A DNA stretch of 64,000 nucleotides from Edaphovirga cremea (GCF_003332275.1 NZ_QOVA01000001.1:310001-374000), one strand, 5' to 3'; numbered from the stretch's first letter, positions 48,535 through 58,663 are shown. The notes: generated from the letters alone by a model not told the origin. Program-made: numbers and translations.

Positions 48535-49959
48535 TCAGGGTTGGTAAATACCAACACCGATCTCATTCTCTTTGCGCGTACGGGCGATGACGGACTCTGG
48601 CGATTCGTGCGAGCGTAAATCCATTTGATCTTCAGTACGGACAACAACGCCGCGCAGCGAGTTCGTATAGACATCAACAATTTCGACGTCAACGAATCTG
48701 CCAATCATATCCGGCGTGCCCTCAAAGTTCACAACGCGGTTATGCTCAGTGCGGCCCGACAGTTCCATTACACTCTTGCGGGAGGTGCCTTCCACCAGAA
48801 TGCGCTGGACGGTGCCCTGCATGCGGCGGCTGAATTGCATGGCTTGCTGGGTGATGCGCTCTTGCAGGATATGCAAACGCTGCTTTTTCTCCTCTTCGCT
48901 GACATCATCCACCATGTCAGCCGCAGGCGTACCGGGACGGGCGGAATAGATAAAGCTGTAGCTCATGTCAAAATTGACGTCAGCAATCAACTTCATGGTC
49001 TGCTCAAAGTCCTGCTGGGTTTCACCCGGGAAGCCAATGATAAAATCAGAGCTGATTTGAATGCCGGGACGAGCCTGATGCAACTTGCGGATAATCGCTT
49101 TGTATTCCAGTGCAGTATGTGACCGTTTCATCATGGTCAGTACGCGGTCTGAACCACTTTGTACCGGCAGGTGCAGGAAGCTCACCAATTCCGGCGTATC
49201 GCGATACACTTCGATGATATCGTCGGTAAACTCGATAGGGTGGCTGGTGGTGAAACGCAGACGGTCAATCCCGTCAATCGCGGCAACCAGACGCAGCAGT
49301 TCGGCAAAGCTACAGATGCTGCCATCAAAATTCAGCCCACGGTAAGCATTAACGTTCTGCCCCAGCAGATTCACCTCACGAACGCCCTGCGCCGCCAGTT
49401 GGGCAATCTCAAACAGGATGTCATCACTTGGACGACTGACTTCTTCGCCGCGCGTGTAAGGTACAACGCAGAAGCTGCAATATTTGTTGCAGCCTTCCAT
49501 GATGGAGACAAACGCGGTCGGGCCTTCTGCCTTGGGTTCCGGCAGACGGTCAAATTTTTCAATTTCCGGGAAACTGATATCAACGATTGGGCTGCGGGTG
49601 CCTTTTACGTGATTAATCATTTCTGGCAGACGATGCAGTGTCTGCGGTCCAAAGATCACATCAACATAGTGCGCGCGCTGGCGGATATGTTCCCCTTCCT
49701 GAGAAGCGACGCAACCACCCACACCAATGATCAAATCCGGATTGGCTTCTTTCAGCGCTCTCCAACGGCCCAGTTGGTGGAAGACTTTCTCCTGCGCCTT
49801 CTCACGGATTGAACAGGTATTCAGTAACAGAATATCCGCCTCTTCGGCAATATCTGTCAGCTCATAACCATGAGTACTTTCCAGTAGGTCAGCCATCTTG
49901 GATGAATCGTATTCATTCATCTGACAGCCCCAGGTTTTAATATGCAGTTTTTTTGTCAT
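48535..49959 (-). CDS. miaB: MiaB, tRNA-2-methylthio-N6-isopentenyladenosine synthase
   Basis: MiaB is a radical-SAM methylthiotransferase that thiomethylates i6A37 in tRNAs. The N-terminal domain holds three cluster cysteines (WGCQM, NTCS, GGCVA), the radical-SAM motif is CNKYCSFC, and a TRAM domain closes the protein at ~380-445. The length of 474 aa equals E. coli. It stands alone between a terminator and divergent ubiF. Confidence 0.97.
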   Translation of the reverse strand: MTKKLHIKTWGCQMNEYDSSKMADLLESTHGYELTDIAEEADILLLNTCSIREKAQEKVFHQLGRWRALKEANPDLIIGVGGCVASQEGEHIRQRAHYVDVIFGPQTLHRLPEMINHVKGTRSPIVDISFPEIEKFDRLPEPKAEGPTAFVSIMEGCNKYCSFCVVPYTRGEEVSRPSDDILFEIAQLAAQGVREVNLLGQNVNAYRGLNFDGSICSFAELLRLVAAIDGIDRLRFTTSHPIEFTDDIIEVYRDTPELVSFLHLPVQSGSDRVLTMMKRSHTALEYKAIIRKLHQARPGIQISSDFIIGFPGETQQDFEQTMKLIADVNFDMSYSFIYSARPGTPAADMVDDVSEEEKKQRLHILQERITQQAMQFSRRMQGTVQRILVEGTSRKSVMELSGRTEHNRVVNFEGTPDMIGRFVDVEIVDVYTNSLRGVVVRTEDQMDLRSHESPESVIARTRKENEIGVGIYQP

Positions 49960-50134
49960 CGCCTAGCCATTACTCAGTGCAGGAAGAAGAGCTTTAACAT
50001 TTAGCTCGTTGCAGGGGGCGTATTGTAATCGTTCGCTGCTGTTGTGACCAGCACGCCGAATCGCTTACGGCCTGATGCTAACAGAAAAATCCGGTACACT
50101 TCGCTAAGTGATCATTTAATTGAGTGTAGCCAAG

Positions 50135-51316
50135 ATGAATAATTCAGCGAAGCACAGTGATGTGGTGGTGGTCGGTGGGGGCATGGTCGGTGCCGCTGCC
50201 GCGTTGGGGCTGGCCAGGAGAGGCTGGACTGTGGCGGTGTTGGAGCATGAAGCGCCCGCCGCTTTCGACGCCAGCAGTCCACCTGATTTACGCATATCGG
50301 CCATTGGCTGCACGTCGGTAAAGTTGTTGCAGGAACTGGGTGCGTGGCAGGGTGTTGCACAGAGGCGGCTGGCACCCTATCGGCGACTGGAAACCTGGGA
50401 GAAGCCGGGCTCGGACGTGATATTCGATGCGCAATCACTCGGGTTGCCTGAACTGGGTTTTATGGTTGAAAACCGGGTATTGCAACTGGCGCTGTGGGAA
50501 CAGATAGAACAGCAGGCTGCCATCGCGCTCTACTGTCCCGACTCGTTGAAAAGTATGCAGCGCAATGAAAACGGCTGGCAGATCTTGACGGACAACGGTA
50601 TGACGCTGTCGACGTCGCTGATCATTGCTGCCGATGGCGCCAACTCCCAGGTGCGTAAACTGGCCGGAATAGGTATCAGCGGCTGGCAATATCGCCAATC
50701 CTGCATGCTGATCGGGGTGGAAACCGAATTTGCCGATCAGGATGTGACCTGGCAGCAATTTTTCCCTTCCGGACCCCGCGCTTTTTTACCGCTGTTTGGT
50801 CGTTGGGCCTCGTTGGTGTGGTATGACAGCCCACAGCGTATTCGCTACCTTAAGTCGTTGCCAATGGCACAACTGACCGAAGAGATTCATCGGGCGTTTC
50901 CTGCCCGGCTGGGGAAGGTACGTGCAGTCTCCGCTGGGGCCTTCCCGCTGGTTCGACGCCACGCACGGCACTATGTACAGGATGGACTGGCGCTGGTTGG
51001 CGATGCGGCCCATACCATCAATCCATTAGCGGGGCAGGGAGTGAATCTGGGATATCGCGACGTTGAGGCGTTGCTGGACGTGCTGGGAAGTGCACGGGAT
51101 AACGGAGAAGCCTGGCATACGCAACAGATTCTGCTGCGTTACCAGCACCGTCGCCGCACGGATAATCTGCTGATGCAAAGCGGGATGGATCTGTTTTACA
51201 AGGCATTCAGCAACGAACTCCCACCGGTGATGATGGCACGCAATCTGGCGCTGATGGCCGCACAGCGCGCAGGAAAATTGAAGGAATATGCTCTGCGCTA
51301 CGCGTTGGGCCTGTAA
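50135..51316 (+). CDS. ubiF: UbiF, 3-demethoxyubiquinol 3-hydroxylase
   Basis: UbiF is a flavin monooxygenase of ubiquinone synthesis. The FAD motifs are visible: VVVVGGGMVGAA at the N-terminus, the DG motif GADGANSQVR-like IAADGANSQVRKLAG, and ALVGDAAHTINPLAGQGVNLG near 300. Starting at ATG 50135 gives 393 aa (E. coli 391). An in-frame TTG at 50120 is possible but unneeded. Confidence 0.94.
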   Translation: MNNSAKHSDVVVVGGGMVGAAAALGLARRGWTVAVLEHEAPAAFDASSPPDLRISAIGCTSVKLLQELGAWQGVAQRRLAPYRRLETWEKPGSDVIFDAQSLGLPELGFMVENRVLQLALWEQIEQQAAIALYCPDSLKSMQRNENGWQILTDNGMTLSTSLIIAADGANSQVRKLAGIGISGWQYRQSCMLIGVETEFADQDVTWQQFFPSGPRAFLPLFGRWASLVWYDSPQRIRYLKSLPMAQLTEEIHRAFPARLGKVRAVSAGAFPLVRRHARHYVQDGLALVGDAAHTINPLAGQGVNLGYRDVEALLDVLGSARDNGEAWHTQQILLRYQHRRRTDNLLMQSGMDLFYKAFSNELPPVMMARNLALMAAQRAGKLKEYALRYALGL

Positions 51317-51431
51317 CTATTCGCGCTCTGGCGCAGCTATTCTGTGCCAGGGCCTGCATGATCAGTAACGCGTTATGCCGGGTTGGCTATTCTTTGATGT
51401 GAGCTTACAAACGCGTGAAAATATTGATAAG

Positions 51432-51462
51432 AAAAAGGGGCGAAACCTTGCGATTTCGCCCC
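51432..51462 (-). terminator. Terminator of the tRNA operon
   Basis: GGGGCGAAA and TTTCGCCCC form a 9-bp stem with an 8-base loop, followed on the minus strand by TTTTTC. It lies 27 bp beyond the last tRNA. Confidence 0.9.
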
Positions 51463-51488
51463 TAATCTTGCTGTTTTACCAGCCTGTA

Positions 51489-51562
51489 TGGCTGGGGTAC
51501 CAGGATTCGAACCTGGGATGCCGGAATCAGAATCCGGTGCCTTACCGCTTGGCGATACCCCA
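51489..51562 (-). tRNA. glnV: tRNA-Gln(CTG)
   Basis: This is a cloverleaf with anticodon CTG, acceptor stem TGGGGTA/TACCCCA and encoded CCA. The variable loop is one base shorter than the neighbouring Gln tRNAs. It corresponds to glnV/glnX of E. coli, where there are two copies; only one is present here. Confidence 0.96.
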
Positions 51563-51567
51563 AAAGA

Positions 51568-51644
51568 TGGTGGCTACGACGGGAATCGAACCTGTGACCC
51601 CAGCATTATGAGTGCTGTGCTCTAACCAGCTGAGCTACGTAGCC
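51568..51644 (-). tRNA. metU: tRNA-Met(CAT), elongator
   Basis: This is a 77-nt tRNA with anticodon CAT, acceptor stem GGCTACG/CGTAGCC and encoded CCA. It is identical to the copy at 51998. The paired first base of the acceptor stem marks it as the elongator rather than the initiator species. Confidence 0.96.
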
Positions 51645-51682
51645 AAATTATACTTAAAAATCAATACTAATCAAGCGTTGCG

Positions 51683-51757
51683 TGGCTGGGGTACCAGGAT
51701 TCGAACCTGGGAATGCTGGTATCAAAAACCAGTGCCTTACCGCTTGGCGATACCCCA
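51683..51757 (-). tRNA. glnW: tRNA-Gln(TTG), copy 2
   Basis: This is a 75-nt tRNA with anticodon TTG and encoded CCA. It is identical in sequence to the copy at 51806, indicating duplication or conversion. Confidence 0.96.
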
Positions 51758-51805
51758 ACTGTACTACAAACAACCCTTGCCTCAGCGTTTCTTCCAAAGA
51801 AGAAA

Positions 51806-51880
51806 TGGCTGGGGTACCAGGATTCGAACCTGGGAATGCTGGTATCAAAAACCAGTGCCTTACCGCTTGGCGATACCCCA
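51806..51880 (-). tRNA. glnU: tRNA-Gln(TTG), copy 1
   Basis: This is a 75-nt tRNA with anticodon TTG and encoded CCA, identical to the copy at 51683. It is the third tRNA of the operon. Confidence 0.96.
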
Positions 51881-51905
51881 TCCGCTGCAATGCCGTGAAC
51901 GGAAA

Positions 51906-51990
51906 TGGTGCGGGAGGCGAGACTTGAACTCGCACACCTTGCGGCGCCAGAACCTAAATCTGGTGCGTCTACCAATTTCGCCACTCCCGC
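51906..51990 (-). tRNA. leuW: tRNA-Leu(TAG)
   Basis: This is an 85-nt class II tRNA with a long variable arm, anticodon TAG, acceptor stem GCGGGAG/CTCCCGC and encoded CCA. Confidence 0.96.
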
Positions 51991-51997
51991 AAAAAGA

Positions 51998-52074
51998 TGG
52001 TGGCTACGACGGGAATCGAACCTGTGACCCCAGCATTATGAGTGCTGTGCTCTAACCAGCTGAGCTACGTAGCC
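51998..52074 (-). tRNA. metT: tRNA-Met(CAT), elongator, first of operon
   Basis: This is a 77-nt tRNA with anticodon CAT and encoded CCA. It is the promoter-proximal gene of the six-tRNA operon. Confidence 0.96.
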
Positions 52075-52113
52075 ATCTTTTTTCGCGTTACCTTCGTCGG
52101 CGTTGCGGGGCGC

Positions 52114-52142
52114 ATTATGCGTATATGGCCGATTTGCGTCAA
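52114..52142 (-). promoter_or_regulatory. Promoter of the tRNA operon
   Basis: TTGACG, 17 bases, CATAAT on the minus strand, followed by a GC-rich discriminator (GCGCCCCGC). Such discriminators mark stringently controlled stable-RNA promoters. Confidence 0.8.
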
Positions 52143-52246
52143 CAAGTTTTTTCCCGAAAAACTCTATCTGACGTCTGTTTGTGTGGCTTGTGAACAGTCT
52201 GGCGATAAAAGCGGCAAAAACAGCGATTAATCACTGAAATGGCCTA

Positions 52247-52273
52247 TAAAAAAGCGGGCCATAACGACCCGCT
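52247..52273 (-). terminator. Terminator of asnB
   Basis: AGCGGG and CCCGCT form a 6-bp stem with a 9-base loop about 20 bp after the asnB stop, followed by a T run on the minus strand. Confidence 0.85.
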
Positions 52274-52292
52274 GCAAGAACTTACAACATGA

Positions 52293-53957
52293 TTATTTAT
52301 AGGCGGATTGGTGCACCCCAACGGCGCGTCCAGAGGGGTCATCCATCTTTTTGAAAGATTCATCCCACTCAATGGCTTTCGCTGACGAGCAGGCAACAGA
52401 CGGGCCACCCGGTACACATTCTGCGGCGCTTGGCAGAGGGAACAACTCTTCAAAAATCACGCGGTACAGATAGCCTTCTTTCGACGATGGCGTGTTGTAC
52501 GGGAAACGGAAATGTGCGGTTTCGAGCTGTTGGTCTGTGACCTGCTCTGCAGCCATCGCTTTCAGTGAGTCAATCCAGCTGTAGCCGACACCGTCAGAGA
52601 ACTGCTCTTTTTGGCGCCAGGCGACGCTGTGCGGCAGATAGGATTCGAAGCATTCACGCAGAACGTGTTTCTCCATCTTCCCGTTGCCACACATTTTATC
52701 CTGCGGGTTAATGCGCATCGCGACGTCGAGAAAGTTTTTATCCAGGAACGGTACGCGGGCTTCAACGCCCCAGGCGGACATTGCCTTGTTGGCGCGGGCG
52801 CAATCATACATGTGCAGTGCCAGCAGTTTGCGTACGGTTTCCTCATGCAATTCTTTGGCATTCGGGGCCTTATGGAAATACAGATAGCCGCCAAACACTT
52901 CGTCCGAACCTTCACCAGAAAGCACCATTTTGATGCCCATCGCTTTGATTTTACGCGACATCAGATACATCGGCGTTGATGCACGGATGGTGGTGACGTC
53001 ATACGTTTCAATGTGATAAATCACGTCGCGGATGGCATCCAGACCTTCCTGTACGGTGAAGTGAATTTCGTGGTGTACCGTTCCAAGATGCTCAGCCACT
53101 TCTTTTGCGGCGCGAAGGTCAGGAGACCCTTCCAGCCCAACGGCAAAGGAGTGGAGTTGTGGCCACCAGGCTTCGCTACGGTTGTCATCTTCTACGCGAC
53201 GGGCAGCAAATTTCTTGGTAATGGCAGAAATAACGGAAGAGTCGAGACCACCCGACAGCAGCACGCCGTAAGGGACGTCTGACATCAGATGACTTTTCAC
53301 CGCCTCTTCGAGCGCGTTTGCCAGCTCTTTTTTGTCGGTGACGTTGTCTTTGACATTGTTAAAGTCGAACCAGTCGCGGTGATAATATTCACGGATCACG
53401 CCTTCCTGACTCCACAGATAACTGCCAGCCGGGAATTCCTTGATGGTACGGCATACTGGCACCAGCGCTTTCATTTCTGAAGCGACAAACAGGTTGCCGT
53501 GTTCGTCATGGCCCATATACAGCGGAATGATACCGAGATGATCACGACCAATCAGATAGGCCTCTTTCTCGGTGTCATAAAGGACAAAAGCAAACATGCC
53601 TTGCAGATCGTCTAGGAACTCAATGCCTTTCTCCTGATACAGGGCAAGAATGACTTCGCAGTCAGAACCGGTCTGGAACTCATAGCGATCGCCTAATTCC
53701 TGACGCAGAGCCTGATGGTTGTAGATTTCACCGTTGACCGCCAGAACGTTGGTGTGCGCGGCGTTGTACAGCGGTTGGGCACCATTATTCACGTCAACAA
53801 TCGACAGACGCTCATGTGACAAAATGGCTTTATCGCTGGCAAACACGCCAGACCAGTCCGGGCCGCGATGACGCATCAGGCGTGACATTTCCAACGCTTT
53901 TTTACGCAGCTCAACAGGATCGGTCTTAATATCAAGCACACCGAAAATAGAACACAT
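52293..53957 (-). CDS. asnB: AsnB, glutamine-hydrolysing asparagine synthetase
   Basis: AsnB makes asparagine from aspartate, ATP and glutamine or ammonia. The N-terminal Cys2 of MCSIFGV is the glutaminase nucleophile after Met removal, which fixes the start at 53957; AGGAGA lies upstream. The synthetase domain has the PP-loop LLSGGLDSSV near 230. The length of 554 aa equals E. coli. The frame remains open for 34 codons upstream, but translation from there would bury Cys2. Confidence 0.97.
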   Translation of the reverse strand: MCSIFGVLDIKTDPVELRKKALEMSRLMRHRGPDWSGVFASDKAILSHERLSIVDVNNGAQPLYNAAHTNVLAVNGEIYNHQALRQELGDRYEFQTGSDCEVILALYQEKGIEFLDDLQGMFAFVLYDTEKEAYLIGRDHLGIIPLYMGHDEHGNLFVASEMKALVPVCRTIKEFPAGSYLWSQEGVIREYYHRDWFDFNNVKDNVTDKKELANALEEAVKSHLMSDVPYGVLLSGGLDSSVISAITKKFAARRVEDDNRSEAWWPQLHSFAVGLEGSPDLRAAKEVAEHLGTVHHEIHFTVQEGLDAIRDVIYHIETYDVTTIRASTPMYLMSRKIKAMGIKMVLSGEGSDEVFGGYLYFHKAPNAKELHEETVRKLLALHMYDCARANKAMSAWGVEARVPFLDKNFLDVAMRINPQDKMCGNGKMEKHVLRECFESYLPHSVAWRQKEQFSDGVGYSWIDSLKAMAAEQVTDQQLETAHFRFPYNTPSSKEGYLYRVIFEELFPLPSAAECVPGGPSVACSSAKAIEWDESFKKMDDPSGRAVGVHQSAYK

Positions 53958-54285
53958 ATCTCTTTCTCCTAACGACTTTTCAGGCGGTAATGTTGTTGTG
54001 TTTTGTTCGTTGTAAGGCAACGTTGCCGATTCATCATCTCTGGCTCGACTTCGCTGCATTGCTGATTAAGAAAATGCGACAAATGCCATAAGCTATGCAA
54101 GCATTTTAGCGCTTCCTTGAAAAATAGTCTGTTGACCTGCTTGAATCTTTGATGGTTTGTCAGTTTTGGCCTGAAAATTTTGAAGAATATTCAATTTTTT
54201 ACCGTTTGGCGGCAGCCGGCATAAAAATGAGCGCTTTGGTCTTTTTGGTGTAATAAAAAGTGTTGGGGTATTAAAAAAATCGATG

Positions 54286-54317
54286 CACTAAAAACAGCCT
54301 GGCGCGTGACCAGACTG
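54286..54317 (-). terminator. Terminator of the nagBACD operon
   Basis: CAGTCTGG and CCAGGCTG pair (one G-T) around a 7-base loop on the minus strand, followed by TTTTTAG, about 25 bp after the nagD stop. Confidence 0.75.
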
Positions 54318-54340
54318 TATTCAGGAAGTAGGGAGGGGGA

Positions 54341-55093
54341 TTAAATGATGTTGATGTCTGCGACCGACGGGAAAATGTAGGTAGGGCGGAAAGGCATCTC
54401 TTCGATATCGTTGATGGTCGATACCCCTGACAGAACCAGAATGGTTTCGAGCCCGGCCTGAAAGCCCGCCAAAATATCGGTACGCAGATTATCGCCGACA
54501 ATCACCGTCTCTTCAGAATGCCCCTGCATTCTGTTCAGTGCAGAACGGATGATCCACGGGCTCGGTTTGCCGACATAAAAGGGCTTGCGACCCGTAATTT
54601 TTTCGATCGGCGCACACAAGGCTCCGCAGGCTGGGGCAAAACCATGGCCGTGATAGTCAGGATTGGTGGCAATGAAGCGGGCTCCGTTGGCAACAAAATA
54701 GGCCGCCTTATGCATCATATCCCAGTTATACGAGCGTGTTTCCCCGACGATCACGAAATCAGGGTTGATATCCGTAATCGTGAAACCCGCTTTATACAAC
54801 TCATGAATTAATGCGCCTTCACCCACCACATAGGCTTTCTTGCCTTCCTGACGCCGCAGGAAGTCGGCAGTCGCCATGGCTGAGGTGAAAAAGGCGCTAT
54901 CCGGCACATCAAGCCCGGCTGCGCTAAAGCGGTTGGCGAGATCCTGGGCTGTCTGAGACGGATAGTTGGTAAGGATCACCAGCGGCATTCCTTGTTCCTG
55001 AACGCGCGACAGGAAAACATCAGCGCCAGGAATGGCGGTATTGTCGTGCAACAGCACGCCGTCAATGTCACAAATAACGTTTTTGATAGTCAT
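54341..55093 (-). CDS. nagD: NagD, HAD-family nucleotide/sugar phosphatase
   Basis: NagD is a haloacid-dehalogenase phosphatase acting on UMP, GMP and related phosphates. Motif I is DIDGVLLHDN, motif II lies in VILTNYPSQT and the distal acidic motif is VGDNLRTDILAG. The length of 250 aa equals E. coli. It is the last gene of nagBACD; its link to GlcNAc use is mainly positional. Confidence 0.95.
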   Translation of the reverse strand: MTIKNVICDIDGVLLHDNTAIPGADVFLSRVQEQGMPLVILTNYPSQTAQDLANRFSAAGLDVPDSAFFTSAMATADFLRRQEGKKAYVVGEGALIHELYKAGFTITDINPDFVIVGETRSYNWDMMHKAAYFVANGARFIATNPDYHGHGFAPACGALCAPIEKITGRKPFYVGKPSPWIIRSALNRMQGHSEETVIVGDNLRTDILAGFQAGLETILVLSGVSTINDIEEMPFRPTYIFPSVADINII

Positions 55094-55110
55094 TATTCTG
55101 GTTACTCATC

Positions 55111-56331
55111 TCAGGATTCAAGCAGTCGTTGCAGTAATACACCGTTGAGCATTGCGCGTTTTGCCAAAGCAAAGGCACCAATCGCTGAACGATGATTAAG
55201 TTCAGAAGTGACCACTGGCAGGTTTTTGCGGAAATCTTTCAATACCTGGGTGTTAATGCAACTCTGGATTGCGGGTAACAGCACTTTTTCGGCTTCGGTT
55301 ATTTCACCGGCAATCACCACTTTTTGCGGATTGAACAGGTTGATCGCGATGGCTACTGCTTTGCCGAGATAACGCCCAACGTTTTCAAGCACTTCATTGG
55401 CCAACAGATCGCCTTTGTTGGCCGCTTTGCAAATAGCGTGAATGCTACAGTCTTCCAGCGTCATTTTACTCGGATAACCCTGGGTCAACAGGTGACGCAC
55501 CCGGTTCTCGATGGCCGCATTGGCTGCCACTGTCTCCAGGCAACCAAAGTTGCCACAATGGCAGCGTTCGCCAAGCGGATCGATCTGGATATGCCCGATT
55601 TCACCCACGTTGCCGTTACTGCCAAGAAAAATCTGGCCGTTGACGATAATGCCTGCACCTGTGCCGCGATGCAAACGAACCAAAATGGAGTCCGCACAGT
55701 CGCGTGTTGCACCAAAATAGTGCTCAGCCAGCGCCAGACTGCGAATATCATGACCAACAAAGCTGGTAACCGAGAATTTTTTCTGCAGTTTTTCGACCAG
55801 TTTCCAGTTGCTGACGCTGATATGCGGCATGTATTTCACCATTCCGCGCTGGGGATCCACCAAACCAGGGAGGATAACCGAAATGGCGATAAGCTCGCGG
55901 ATTTTACGCTGGTAATTTTCGATAAACGAGGTAATGGCGGCAAACAGGGCGACTTCAAGGGTCTCCTGGGTGCGTTCTGGCAAAGGGTAATGCTCCTCGC
56001 CAAGCGATCTGCCGCTCATATCGTACAGGGTAATGGTGGCGTCATGACGCCCAAGCCGGATGGCAACGGTATGGAAATTGCGGGTTTCACTCACAATGGA
56101 GATGGCACGGCGACCCCCCGTGGAGGCTTGTTGATCGACTTCTTTGATCAACCCGCGCTCCAGGAGTTGGCGAGTAATTTTCGTGACGCTGGCAGGTGCC
56201 AACTGGCTCAATTCGGCGATTTGAATACGCGAAATGGGACCTTGCTGATCAATCAACCGATACACTGCCGCACCATTCAACTGCTTTACCAGATCGATAT
56301 TACCTATTTGTGCCTGTGCGCCAGTGCTCAT
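55111..56331 (-). CDS. nagC: NagC, GlcNAc-responsive repressor
   Basis: NagC represses nag genes and other amino-sugar functions; GlcNAc-6-phosphate relieves it. The N-terminal helix-turn-helix is at ~30-60 (RIQIAELSQLAPASVTKITR). The ROK domain follows with the zinc motif CHCGNFGCLE near 250. The length of 406 aa equals E. coli. It lies 22 bp downstream of nagA. Confidence 0.96.
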   Translation of the reverse strand: MSTGAQAQIGNIDLVKQLNGAAVYRLIDQQGPISRIQIAELSQLAPASVTKITRQLLERGLIKEVDQQASTGGRRAISIVSETRNFHTVAIRLGRHDATITLYDMSGRSLGEEHYPLPERTQETLEVALFAAITSFIENYQRKIRELIAISVILPGLVDPQRGMVKYMPHISVSNWKLVEKLQKKFSVTSFVGHDIRSLALAEHYFGATRDCADSILVRLHRGTGAGIIVNGQIFLGSNGNVGEIGHIQIDPLGERCHCGNFGCLETVAANAAIENRVRHLLTQGYPSKMTLEDCSIHAICKAANKGDLLANEVLENVGRYLGKAVAIAINLFNPQKVVIAGEITEAEKVLLPAIQSCINTQVLKDFRKNLPVVTSELNHRSAIGAFALAKRAMLNGVLLQRLLES

Positions 56332-56353
56332 TGATAAAATTACTCGCTCATAA

Positions 56354-57493
56354 TCAAACTTCGTTGCCGTTAACGATAGTTTTCGTGATGTGATAATCGC
56401 GGCTGAAGGCGGTCAGGTTAGCAATTTTTCCGACTTCAATGCTGCCCAACTGCTTGTCCACACCGATCGCACGCGCGGCATACAATGTTGCCATTCGCAG
56501 TGCTTCATCCAGGGGGATACCGACATGTTCGACGCTGTTCTGTACGGCTTCTATCATGGTCAGTGCAGATCCGCTCAGGGTTCCATTCTCGTCCACACAG
56601 AGTCCGTCGCGATAGTATATTGTTTTACCAGCAAAAATGAACTGTTCAATATTGGCACCCGCTGGCGCGGTGGCATCGGTGACCAGAACCAGTTTCTCAC
56701 CTTTAAGCCGTTTGGCATTACGGATGCTGGCCCACGCAACGTGATGACCGTCAGCAATCACCCCGGTATAAAGCTCAGGCGTATCGAAAATAGCGCCCAT
56801 CAGACCGGGTTCACGGCCAGTAATGTGCGGCATGGCATTGTACAGGTGGGTCGCAAAGCTGATCCCTGCGGCAAACCCTTTGCGTGCCTGTTCGTAGGTG
56901 GCATTGGAGTGCCCGGCAGACACCACGATACCCGCTTGGGACAGTTGGCGAATGGTGTTTTCGTCGACCCTTTCTGGTGCCAGGGTAACTTTGGTAATAA
57001 CATCTGCGTTTTCACACAGATAGTCGATCATAGCCGCGTCTGGTTTACGGATAAACGCAGGATTGTGGGTGCCTTTCTTCTGCGGGCTGAGATACGGCCC
57101 TTCGAGATGCAATCCCAATGCCTGGTGACGATGTTTGGCAAGGTAGCTGCGCATCACACTGATGCCATGCTTCATGTAATCATCGCTACAGGTGATGAGT
57201 GTCGGCAGGTAGCTGGTACAGCCGGATTTCTCGTTGGCTTTCTGCATGATTTCAAGCGTTTGCTCAGAAATGGCTTCAAGCGAATCGTTAAACTGTACAC
57301 CGCCACAGCCGTTAAGCTGCACATCAATAAATCCGGGAGCCAGGATAGCACCGCCCAGATCGCGGGTTTCGATTCCCGCAGGCAGTTCAGCCACAGGACA
57401 GATTCTTTCGATCAGATCGTCTGCAATCACCACAGCATGATCGTCCAGCACATCGTGACCGGTATAAATACGACCGTGAATTAAAGCGTACAT
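56354..57493 (-). CDS. nagA: NagA, N-acetylglucosamine-6-phosphate deacetylase
   Basis: NagA removes the acetyl group from GlcNAc-6-phosphate, giving GlcN-6-phosphate for NagB. It is an amidohydrolase with metal and catalytic residues in [24 protein letters not shown] and VTDATAPAG (catalytic Asp). The product is 379 aa (E. coli 382). It is 27 bp after nagB. Confidence 0.96.
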   Translation of the reverse strand: MYALIHGRIYTGHDVLDDHAVVIADDLIERICPVAELPAGIETRDLGGAILAPGFIDVQLNGCGGVQFNDSLEAISEQTLEIMQKANEKSGCTSYLPTLITCSDDYMKHGISVMRSYLAKHRHQALGLHLEGPYLSPQKKGTHNPAFIRKPDAAMIDYLCENADVITKVTLAPERVDENTIRQLSQAGIVVSAGHSNATYEQARKGFAAGISFATHLYNAMPHITGREPGLMGAIFDTPELYTGVIADGHHVAWASIRNAKRLKGEKLVLVTDATAPAGANIEQFIFAGKTIYYRDGLCVDENGTLSGSALTMIEAVQNSVEHVGIPLDEALRMATLYAARAIGVDKQLGSIEVGKIANLTAFSRDYHITKTIVNGNEV

Positions 57494-57520
57494 CTTGGCC
57501 CCCTGATACAGATTACAAAA

Positions 57521-58321
57521 TTACAGATTCTTCATATTTTCCGCTTCTAACTCGCGGAAATACTTCACTGTTTTGACTTTCAATTCCATGGTTGACGGTT
57601 CGTCACACACCATGACGGCTTTGGCATGCAACTGCAGGCAACTGATGGTCCACATGTGGTTGATATTGCCTTCAACAGCGGCTTGCAGCGCCTGCGCCTT
57701 GGCATGACCGGTAACCAGAATCATCACTTCTTCCGCATCCAGTAGCGTACCCACGCCGACGGTCAGCGCATATTTAGGCACTTGCGTGGCATCGCCACCG
57801 AAGAACCGTGAGTTGGCGATACGGGTTTCTTCGGTCAACGTTTTGATCCGGGTACGGGAAGAGAGCGAAGAGGCCGGTTCGTTGAACGCAATGTGACCGT
57901 CATTGCCCACGCCGCCCATGAACAGGTGGATTTTGCCGTAGGATTTGATTTTTTCTTCGTACTGACGACATTCGGCATCGATATCCGGTGCATTACCGTT
58001 CAGCAGATTGATATTTTCCTGGGGGATATCGACATGATCGAAGAAGTTATGGTACATGAAGGTGTGATAGCTCTCAGGATGTTCCTGTGGCAGACCCACA
58101 TATTCGTCCATGTTAAAAGTAACCACATTCTTGAAGCTTACCTGGCCTGCTTTATGCATGCTGATAAGATGTTTGTAGGCTTCAAGGGGTGTACCACCCG
58201 TTGGCAGGCCGAGAACAAAAGGGCGATCGGCGGTAGGATTAAACGCATTGATGCGGTTAACGATGTGGCGAGCTGCCCATTTGCCGACTTCGGCAGTGGT
58301 TTTCAGTGGAATAAGTCTCAT
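57521..58321 (-). CDS. nagB: NagB, glucosamine-6-phosphate deaminase
   Basis: NagB converts GlcN-6-phosphate to fructose-6-phosphate and ammonia, feeding glycolysis. [22 protein letters not shown] and [16 protein letters not shown] carry the active site (catalytic Asp and His). The second of two adjacent ATGs (58321) is chosen, with GAGG 6 bases upstream, giving 266 aa as in E. coli. It heads nagBACD, divergent from nagE. Confidence 0.97.
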   Translation of the reverse strand: MRLIPLKTTAEVGKWAARHIVNRINAFNPTADRPFVLGLPTGGTPLEAYKHLISMHKAGQVSFKNVVTFNMDEYVGLPQEHPESYHTFMYHNFFDHVDIPQENINLLNGNAPDIDAECRQYEEKIKSYGKIHLFMGGVGNDGHIAFNEPASSLSSRTRIKTLTEETRIANSRFFGGDATQVPKYALTVGVGTLLDAEEVMILVTGHAKAQALQAAVEGNINHMWTISCLQLHAKAVMVCDEPSTMELKVKTVKYFRELEAENMKNL

Positions 58322-58355
58322 CATACACCTCTAGGCTTTAGGAACTGGAATATAC

Positions 58356-58476
58356 TATACCCTAAATCATATGCATTGCAGGAAGGCGACAAGCCCTGCA
58401 ACCCCCCAGGAACATAGATTGCTATGCGATTGGGGTTTACGGACGCGGTCAACGCACCTGCAGCTTGAAGGGTATA
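58356..58476. repeat. ERIC/IRU element
   Basis: This 121-bp imperfect palindrome begins TATACCCT and ends AGGGTATA. It contains TTGCAGGAAGGCGACAAG, a central CCCCAGGAACATAG/ATTGGGG-type stem and CAACGCACCTGCAGCTTGAA, the familiar ERIC layout. It lies in the nagB-nagE intergenic region between the nagB start and the CRP/NagC sites. It is non-autonomous. Confidence 0.85.
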
Positions 58477-58613
58477 TAACGTGCTCTGAAATGTTCCCTA
58501 AGGGTAACTCACGTTTTCAGGCCACGTAACGACACAGCGCCGTTTTGATTTTTTTAATCATAAAATAAGTTTTGTGTTCTGGCTAGCAGATTGCCTTGGT
58601 TAGAGTGATTTTT

Positions 58614-58629
58614 GGTGATAAATGTCACA
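58614..58629. promoter_or_regulatory. CRP-cAMP site for nagE/nagB
   Basis: GGTGA-TAAATG-TCACA matches the CRP consensus TGTGA-N6-TCACA at all but one position. In E. coli a CRP site in this intergenic region activates both nagE and nagB. Confidence 0.75.
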
Positions 58630-58640
58630 AAAAATGAGCT

Positions 58641-58663
58641 TTTAATTTGCGATACGAAATAAT
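58641..58663. promoter_or_regulatory. NagC operator at nagE
   Basis: The sequence centres on TTTGCGATACGAAATAA, AT-rich flanks around a GCGATACG core, like the E. coli nagE operator as remembered. It sits 12 bp from the CRP site and near the nagE promoter. A partner box nearer nagB was not identified with confidence. Confidence 0.6.

Noticed and set aside
51375-52230. Protein frames across the tRNA cluster
   Set aside because: They repeat motifs such as WGTRIRTWECWYQ because they read through near-identical tRNA genes. They are translation artefacts.
55324-57484. Long plus-strand frames opposite nagC and nagA
   Set aside because: Both mirror conserved genes and have no ribosome site or domain signature.
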